Assembly (NCBI RefSeq): GCF_033115175.1
Contig: NC_084831.1
Coordinates: 43,246,002-43,310,001 of the forward strand
Length of the DNA stretch: 64,000 nt
Source: Lepus europaeus
Taxonomy: Eukaryota > Chordata > Mammalia > Lagomorpha > Leporidae
Direction: 5' to 3'
In this document: piece after piece, positions 57,291 to 64,000 of the stretch
Layout: each line of letters begins with the position of its first letter
Position numbering within the stretch: position 1 is the first letter of the stretch
Made by a program: the position numbers and the translations under genes
Notes under the pieces: model-generated
Databases searched by the model: none
Seen by the model: only the letters and a program-made list of their open reading frames with translations
What the model was told of the DNA's origin: nothing

Positions 57291-57605
57291 GAAAGATTTA
57301 TTTATTTTTTGAAAGTCAGAGCTACAGAGAAAGGGAGAGACAGAGAGAGGTCTTCCATCCATGGGTTCACTCCCCAGATGGCTGCAATGAATATGGCTGG
57401 GCCAGGCTGAAGCCAGGAGCTAGGAGCTTCTTCCAGGTCTCCCATGTACACGGGCCTCAAATAGTTGGGCCATCTTCTGCTTCTTCTGGGCCATTAGCAG
57501 GGAGGTCCATCAGAATTAGAGCATCCAGTACTCGAACCAGCACCCATATGGGATGTCAGCATCTCAGGTGATGGCTGTATCAGTTATGTTGCAACACTGG
57601 CCCCC
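57291..57605 (-). mobile_element. CSINE
   Basis: aaagatttatttattttttg to gttgcaacactggccccc. Confidence 0.9.
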
Positions 57606-57699
57606 ATAAAATCAAATTAAATTTTAAAATACACTGAATAGTTTTAAATGAAATAAACTCAAAACGTTTTGTGAATTTAAGGGAAAAAAATAAGAAAAA

Positions 57700-57985
57700 A
57701 TAGAGATAGGCAGTTAGCCTACAGTTGACTCCCATGTCCCATATTAGAAGCCTGGGTTTGATTCCTGGCTATGATTCCTGACTCTGCTTTCTTGCTAATG
57801 CAGACCTTAAAAGGAAGCGGTGACGACTCAAGTAATTGAGTTTTCCCCATTTACATGAAAGATCTGGATAGAGATCCAGGCTCCATTGTAGCCATCTTGG
57901 GGGGTGGGGGCGGGTAAACCAATAGACAGGAGCTGTTTCTGTCTCTCTCTGCCTCTCAAATGAATAAAAATAAAATAAAAAAGTA
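57700..57985 (+). mobile_element. older CSINE subfamily copy
   Basis: ggcagttagcctacagttgac, gggtttgattcctggct, ctgcctctcaaatgaat. Confidence 0.78.
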
Positions 57986-57999
57986 GAAGGAGTATTATC

Positions 58000-59355
58000 T
58001 AATGTCATTTTTGTTTTATTTGTGTGTGTGAATTTATTTTGGGGGACAGGCATCAAGGAAAGAGGATTTCCTAGGGATTGACTCAAGGTGAAACTTGAAG
58101 AAACACAGGAAAGAGAACGTGGTATCTCTGAAAAACAGGTCAAGGTGGTTGAACAAATTTCAGATTTGCAGCAGAGACAAGGGATCAAGTTAAAGAGATA
58201 ACTAAGAAACAATTTTAAAAGGATCTAGTAAGATCTTTGGTAAGAAGTATTCTGTGTATAAGTATAGATCTTGGTATCATTTAGTCATTACTAAATATAT
58301 TACAGATCCTTGGGCAAATAATTGATTCCAGGACTTTGGGCTAATTACTTAATTCCTCTAAACGTCAGTTTCACCATATGTCACATAAGGATAATGGGTT
58401 TAATAACAATAACAATAATGAAGGCAATTAGATTAGCAGTTAAGACACCCACGTAAATAAACTCTCAGTATCTGTTAGCAAATATTATTTATCTGGAATA
58501 ATGGTATGGCATATCAGATGTTTAATCAGGGGAGTAACAGTATCAGATTTACTTTGATAAATTAATTCTGGTTTCAAATGTGCAGATTAAATAGAAGAGA
58601 ACCAAGAGTAGAACAAAGAAAAATAGATAGGGATCATTATTTTTATACTTGTAAAAGAGTAGAAAACTAAAGTGACAGTACAAGAAGAAGTAACCATATT
58701 CAATAAAATATTTTAGTTATAAGCCATGAAGTCCAAATCAAAGATGACAACAAAAAATACATTCATAGCCTTAACAAAGTAAAACACTTTTTAAGTTTCT
58801 GTAAAAATACGAAGAAATGGAATGTGTTTATTTATATAGATAGTAAAGGAGATTTTCTGAATGTAAGAGTCTGGGGGTTGGGGACTGGTGATGGAACAAA
58901 TTATCCTGGGATATTTGAATAGCCCCAGTGTAATCACAAGGGTTCTTAAAAATGGGAGGTAACAAGACTGGAGTCAGAGAAAAGATGTAAGGACAACAGA
59001 GGTTAAAGAAGAGAGGAGAGTCTACTCTTCTGGCTGTTAAGGTGGAGAAGGGGATTGAAGGCTAGGAATGCAGATGTCATTAATAAGATGGAAAAGACAA
59101 GACACAAATTCTCCTTCAGAGGCACCAAAAGGAAAGCACCCAATGAGGAAACATTTTAGATTTCTGATCTCCAAAACTATAAGAAAATGATTGTGTTTTA
59201 TTTTAAAGCACTGTTTCTGGTCATTTGTTTAGGAGCAGCACTTAACTAATAACATAAATATGTAAATGTATCCATAAAAAGTAATTTAAGACCCATTACA
59301 ACTGATAAAAAATACACTATAAATATCTGAACTCTCAAAGACCAGAGTTTGTCAC
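58000..59355 (-). other. NRDC intron, mostly unassigned
   Basis: Apart from a MIR fragment at 58270-58440, no repeat or gene is recognised. No exon matching the NRDC segment expected upstream of w1 was found. Confidence 0.55.
58270..58440 (+). mobile_element. MIR fragment
   Basis: gggctaattacttaattcct, aacgtcagtttcaccatatg, ataaggataatgg follow the MIR core. Confidence 0.65.
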
Positions 59356-59360
59356 TTGAT

Positions 59361-59393
59361 TTTTTTTTTTTTTTTTTTTTGGACAGGCAGAGT

Positions 59394-59433
<40 letters not shown>

Positions 59434-59714
59434 GAGAAAGGTCTTCCTTTTTCCGTTGGTTCACCCTCAAAATGGCCGCTACGGTTAGTACACTGCACTG
59501 ATCCGAAGCCAGGAGCCAGGTGCTTCCTCCTGGTCTCCCATGCGGGTGCAGGGCCCAAGCTCTTGGGCCATCCTCCACTGCCTTCCCGGGCCACAGCAGA
59601 GAGCTGGCCTGGAAGAGGAGCAACCAGGACAGAATCCGGCGCCCCACCGGGACTAGAACCCGGGGTATAGGCACCGCAGGCAAAGGATTAGCCTAGTGAG
59701 CCGTGGCGCCAGCC
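59361..59714 (-). mobile_element. young CSINE with duplicated B-box block
   Basis: T22, gacaggcagagttagacag, (GA)n, and caggacagaatccggcgccc near the head. Confidence 0.94.
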
Positions 59715-59746
59715 TACATTCGATTAGATTTTAAAAAGGCTTTGGG

Positions 59747-60066
59747 AGACCAGTGCTGTAGTGTAGTAGGTAAAGCTGCTGCCTGTGACACTGGCAGGCC
59801 ATGTCTCAACTGCTCCACTTCTGATTCAGCTCCCTGCTAATGGCCTGGGAGAAGCAGCAGAAGATGGTCTAAGTGCTTGGGCCCCTGCACCCAAGTGGGA
59901 GACCCAGAAGAAGCTCCTGGCTCCTGGTTTCTGGCTTCAGCCTGGTGCAACCCTGGCCATTGCAGCCATCTGGGGAGTAAACCAGTGAATGGAAGACCTC
60001 TGTGTGTGTGTCTCTCTCTCTCTTTGACTTTCAAATAAATTAATAAGTCGTTAAAAAAAAAAAAAA
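59747..60066 (+). mobile_element. CSINE
   Basis: ggagaccagtgctgtagtgt head, tail aaataaattaataagtcg plus A-run. Forms an inverted pair with the copy at 59361. Confidence 0.9.
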
Positions 60067-60087
60067 GAAAGAAAGAAAGAAAGCAAT

Positions 60088-60438
60088 GGCCGGCGCCACG
60101 GCTCAATAGGCTAATCCTCCACCTTGCGGCGCCGGCACACCGGGTTCTAGTCCCGGTCGGGGCACCGATCCTGTCCCGGTTGCCCCTCTTCCAGGCCAGC
60201 TCTCTGCTGTGGCCAGGGAGTGCAGTGGAGGATGGACCAAGTCCTTGGGCCCTGCACCCCATGGGAGACCAGGAGAAGCACCTGGCTCCTGCCATTGGAT
60301 CAGCGCGGTGCGCCAGCAGCAGCGCGCCTACCGCGGCGGCCACTGGAGGGTGAACCAACGGCAAAAAGGAAGACCTTTCTCTCTATCTCTCTCTCTCACT
60401 GTCCACTCTGCCTGTCAAAAAAAAAAAAAAAAAAAAAA
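60088..60438 (+). mobile_element. youngest-type CSINE, intact A and B boxes
   Basis: ggccggcgccacggctcaat head, gggttctagtcccggtcggg with the extra block following, tail ctgcctgtc plus A22. Inserted at the (GAAA)n tail of the previous SINE. Confidence 0.96.
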
Positions 60439-60561
60439 GCAAGCAAGCTTTGGCCATATCCATCATCTTAATCACTAACATGCATTAGTTAGGGAACTAA
60501 TATGTTTATGTGATAGTATGAACTATCATTAAAATAGTTAAAGTTAAGAATAAACTTTTCA

Positions 60562-60876
60562 GGGCCGGCATTGTGCCATCGCAGGTAGAGCAGCCGCCTG
60601 CAATGCCAGTATCCAATATGGGCACTGGTTCATGGCCCAGCTGTTCCACTCCCAATCCAGCTCCCTTCTAATAGCCTGGGAAAGGCAGCAGAAGATGGCC
60701 CAAGTGCTTGGGCCCCTGCCTCCCATGTGAGATACCCGAAAGAAGCTCTTGGATCTTGGCTTTACCCTGGCCCAGCCATGGCTGTTGCAGCCATCAGGGG
60801 GTGAAACAGCGGATAGAAGATCTCTTTCTGTCTCTTCTCCGCTGTCTGTAGCTCTAACATTCAAATAAACAATTTT
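60562..60876 (+). mobile_element. CSINE
   Basis: gggccggcattgtgccatcg head, tail ttcaaataaacaattttt. Confidence 0.9.
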
Positions 60877-60917
60877 TCTCTACAACATGTTTTAGCAATA
60901 AAGTAACTCTATTTTAA

Positions 60918-61672
60918 CTTTTATTTATTTTATGTGAAAGGCAAAGAGACATACATGCACGCGTGTGTGCACAAACACACACATACATATACCGAAAGCT
61001 CCTCCCCCCACCACTGGTCACTCCCCAAATGCCTGGAACAACCAAGGTAGGCCAGATCATCACTGCAACTTCCAGAGCATTCAGGAAAGGAGAGGGGATG
61101 GTGTCTCAAATAGCTGCGTCCCTGCAACCCAACTACAGTGAGAGACATGAACTGAGTTCTAGACCCCCAGTTTTCTTTTTTTCTTTTTATGCCAGGCAGA
61201 GTTAGACAGTGGGAGAAAGAGAGAGAGAGAGAGAGAGTGATAGACAGTGAGAGAGAGACAGAGAGAAAGGTCCTCCTTCCATTGGTTCACTCCCCTAATG
61301 GCCGCTACAGCTGGCGCTGTGCCGATCTGAAGCCAGGAGCTGGGTGCCTCCTCCCGGTCTCCCATGCGGGTGCAGGGGCCCAAGCACTTGGGCCATCCTC
61401 CACTGCCTTCCTGGGCCACAGCAGAGAGCTGGACTGGAAGAGGAGCAACCGGGACTAGTACCTGTTGCCTCAACTGGGACTAGAACCTGGGATGCCAGCA
61501 CCGCAGGTGGAGGTTCAGCCAAGTGAGCCACGGCGCCAGCCTAGACCCCCAGTTTTGGCCTGGTGTAGCCCTGGCCATTGCAGGCATTTGAGAGTTAACC
61601 AGAGTTCTATCTGTGTGTATATTTGTATCTCTGTGTGTGTGTGTGTGTTTGTCTGCCTCTCAAATAATAAAT
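60918..61672. mobile_element. rearranged old CSINE pieces, host of a young copy
   Basis: 60918-61075 looks like a - tail/body piece with a (CA)n run; 61100-61174 and 61541-61672 look like a + older body and tail (ctggccattgcaggcatttg, ctctcaaataataaatag) split by the insertion at 61175-61540. Confidence 0.6.
61175..61540 (-). mobile_element. young CSINE nested in an older one, 16-bp duplication
   Basis: Perfect duplication ctagacccccagtttt at 61159-61174 and 61541-61556. Carries two B-box-like segments: ggttctagtccc and ggtactagtccc on the - strand. Confidence 0.96.
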
Positions 61673-61692
61673 AGGACAAACTACTAATAGAT

Positions 61693-61800
61693 TACAAAAT
61701 TTTTTGCACCAAAACAAATTTAATTACATTTCTCCATAAACTCTTCAGTGTCCTCACATGTATGTGTGTATACATATTTCTACATAATTTTTCAAAGCAT
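61693..61800. mobile_element. end fragment of the MITE-like element
   Basis: aaattttttgcaccaaaacaa then ctccataaactcttcagtg resembles one end of the element whose termini occur at 11951 and 18361. Confidence 0.4.
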
Positions 61801-61843
61801 AACAAAATACATTCTGAGTTAAACCTGTAAAATTTAAAGGTCT

Positions 61844-62152
61844 GAGGCCAGCACTGTGGTGCAGTAGGTTAACGCCCTGGCCTGAAGCACTGGCATCCCA
61901 TATGGGCACTGGTTCTAGATCCAGCTGCTCCACTTCTAATCCTGCTCTCTGCTATGGCCTGGGAAAGCAGTATAAGATGCCCAAGTCTTTGGGCCCCTGC
62001 ACCCGCATGGGAGACCCAGAAGAAGCTCCTGGCTTTGGATCGGCGCAGCTCCAGCCATTGAGGTCAACTGGGAGTGAACCACTGGATAGAAGATCTCTCT
62101 CTCTCTCTCTCTCTCTGTAACTCTTTCAAATAAATAAATAAATCTTTTTAAA
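61844..62152 (+). mobile_element. CSINE with 15-bp duplication
   Basis: Perfect duplication aaaatttaaaggtct at 61829-61843 and 62153-62167. Confidence 0.95.
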
Positions 62153-62183
62153 AAAATTTAAAGGTCTACTTAAAATTCTTTTA

Positions 62184-62488
62184 AGTACTTATTTATGTAT
62201 TTATTTGAGAGGCAGAGCAACAGTGAGAGAAAAAGCTTGTATCAACATGTTCACTCCCCAGATGGCCCCACAGCCAGATATGACCAGGCTGAAATCAGGA
62301 GCCACAAACTCCATCCATGTCTCTCATATGAGTAGCAGAGACCCAAATATTTGGGCCATCATCAGCTGCCTTCCCAGGCCCATTAGATGGGAGCCGGATC
62401 ACAAGCGGGATAGCCAGGACTCAAACCAGTACTCTGATAAAGGATGCTAGTGTTGTCAGATGCATTTTAACATACTGCACAAAACTGG
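62184..62488 (-). mobile_element. CSINE, old
   Basis: cttatttatgtatttatttgag to catactgcacaaaactggc. Confidence 0.85.
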
Positions 62489-62639
62489 CTGAAGGCCTAC
62501 TTTTCTAAACACTGATTTCAACCCACTATATCAACTATGTGAAGAAAAACAAACTATAAAGTATTTAAGACAGATAATAGTTACTAGGTATCTAAATGCA
62601 GCAAGAGTTTTCAGAGCTTTCCTTGTTTAATTTGGTTTT

Positions 62640-62850
62640 TCACTTGTTTGACAAACATTTATCTGGGTCTAACATGAAACAGTACCTGTGGTAAGCAAGC
62701 AACAAAAATGAAGAAAGTAAATCCTTGATTTCAAGGACCTACTGGAGTTAAGAGGAATCTAATTATCCAACCCTCCTCTACAAATAAATTGAGGGCCACA
62801 GCAAGCGGCATTTCTCTACATTACACAGAAGTCAGTTGTTTTCCTAACAG
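62640..62850 (+). mobile_element. L2-like fragment
   Basis: tgacaaacatttatctgggt and gatttcaaggacctactgga resemble LINE2 text (acaaatatttattgag, catggagcttacattcta). Confidence 0.4.
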
Positions 62851-63379
62851 ATAACTCTTTCAAGCCCACTGTAGTTTACTCAGTCTACTGAATGCAATAG
62901 GTCATGATTAGGACTTGACAATGAATCAAGACAAGGAAGAAAATACTACAAAAAGAGGGACAAATAAAGATCTTGCCCCTTTAGTTGCTATAAGCCAAGT
63001 CTAACATATACTTGGACTTTCCCCTCAAATTTAGTATTAGATGTTTCTAACATAAAAATAAAGCAAGCAGTGTTAATAAACAATGGTGCTATTGACTGAT
63101 TATGTAATTATGAAGTATTCATAGTACAGAGCTATAACGAACCCTTATCCTATTGTAAGCACACAGTTTTCCTTAGTGTCTTCATTTTTGTTCAAAAGAA
63201 ACAGTCAAAAAGTAGAATTAAATGCATTTCCTGTTCAGGGATTTAATTTCCTCATCTGTAAATATATCATAATTGTTTTCAGAGCTACACAAACTCAAGC
63301 CACAAAGCACATATAGATAACAAATAACAAGGGACAAGCTAAATAAATACCGGGTTGGTATAGTTAAGGCCTCACAGCA

Positions 63380-63533
63380 GTGACGTCATTGGTTCCCGCC
63401 ACCCATGTGGGAGGCCTGGATTGCATTCTCAGCTCCTGGCTTTAGTCCCAGCTCAGCCTCAGCCATTGTAGGCACTTGAGGGGTGAAACAATGGACAGGA
63501 GCTCTGTCTCTGCCTCTCAAACAAATAAATAAG
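63380..63533 (+). mobile_element. older CSINE, 5'-truncated, with duplication
   Basis: Flanked by taaggcctcacagca at 63365-63379 and taaagcctcacagca at 63534-63548 (one mismatch). Only the 3' half is present. Confidence 0.85.
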
Positions 63534-63803
63534 TAAAGCCTCACAGCAAATGTCTCTTTCATGTAATAAGAGCAAGTAAACTTTTAAAGTTTTAACACCT
63601 TGTATTGAATTTAAGAATCAGGCTTCTATCCTGCAAAAGGTTAATTACTACGGTAAAATCTCAAAAAAAAAAAAAAGAGTAAACTAAAAGCCACCATTCT
63701 TTTGATTTATTTGAAACCTTTGTTGAATTAGAAATTTAATAACTTTAGGAATAAACATGACACATTCATTTCCATTTTGCCTTTCAGATATAAAGATGAA
63801 ATG

Positions 63804-64000
63804 GTCGCCGGCGCCGCGGCTCAGTAGGCTAATCCTCCGCCTTGCGGCGCCGGCACACCGGGTTCTAGTCCCGGTCGGGGCACCAATCCTGTCCCGGTTG
63901 CCCCTCTTCCAGGCCAGCTCTCTGCTATGGCCCGGGAGTGCAGTGGAGGATGGCCCAAGTCCTTGGGCCCTGCACCCCATGGGAGACCAGGAGAAGCACC
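63804..64000 (+). mobile_element. youngest-type CSINE, cut by window edge
   Basis: Very close to the first 197 nt of the copy at 60088, including the extra block after gggttctagtcccggtcggg. Poly-A end is beyond the window. Confidence 0.95.

Noticed and set aside
58350..58400. cgtcagtttcaccatatg, partly like the reverse of miR-761, a microRNA known in an NRDC intron of other mammals
   Set aside because: Only the gtcagtttcacc core matches; the flanks fit a MIR element and no hairpin partner is seen. I found no convincing miR-761 precursor elsewhere in the window.
63804..63880. tRNA-like A and B boxes
   Set aside because: They belong to the head of a CSINE, not to a functional tRNA gene; no cloverleaf with an anticodon stem was apparent.

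Overview
The window is mammalian nuclear DNA, almost certainly from a lagomorph (rabbit-like). The species call rests on more than fifty copies of one tRNA-derived SINE that I recognise as the lagomorph C-repeat (CSINE). Copies have a head like GGGCCGGCGCTGTGGC, a B box like GGTTCTAGTCCC, and a pyrimidine-rich or (AAATA)n / poly-A tail. There is no bacterial-type coding: all genuine protein coding is in short exons with GT/GC-AG boundaries.

Two genes lie tail to tail. On the + strand, positions 1327-8325 carry the last nine coding exons of OSBPL9 (ORP9), encoding most of the lipid-transfer (ORD) domain including the EQVSHHPP signature and the natural stop. On the - strand, positions 55021 down to 9635 carry 26 consecutive coding exons of NRDC (nardilysin, an M16 metallopeptidase), about 837 residues to the natural stop. 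All exon phases join without a frameshift or stop in both genes. The 5' parts of both genes are outside the window. The same convergent OSBPL9/NRDC pair is known from human 1p32.3. The two 3' ends face each other across roughly 8.3-9.6 kb, with a clear NRDC AATAAA on the - strand at 9281-9276.

Layout: 1-1326 OSBPL9 intron; 1327-8325 OSBPL9 exons; 8326 to about 8950 OSBPL9 3' UTR; about 9255-9634 NRDC 3' UTR; 9635-31606 NRDC exons at fairly close spacing; 31607-42014 a 10.4-kb NRDC intron crowded with retroelements; 42015-55021 the remaining NRDC exons; 55022-64000 an NRDC intron that runs off the window and is mostly SINEs.

The points most worth a second look are: two GC-AG introns (one per gene); a 7-codon near-perfect duplication in the last NRDC exon; a 1.75-kb poly-A-tailed insertion with 14-bp target-site duplications that seems to join a decayed retroviral gag/pro-like segment to a lagomorph-type L1 3' end; a tiny 3'-truncated U6 snRNA insertion bracketed by a perfect 16-bp duplication; a SINE inserted 21 bp from a weak NRDC splice donor; a 32-bp microexon whose pyrimidine tract is a 21-nt homopolymer; and a SINE subfamily with a duplicated B-box block. 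I saw no unknown enzymatic or defence system; the novelty here lies in genome structure and splicing.
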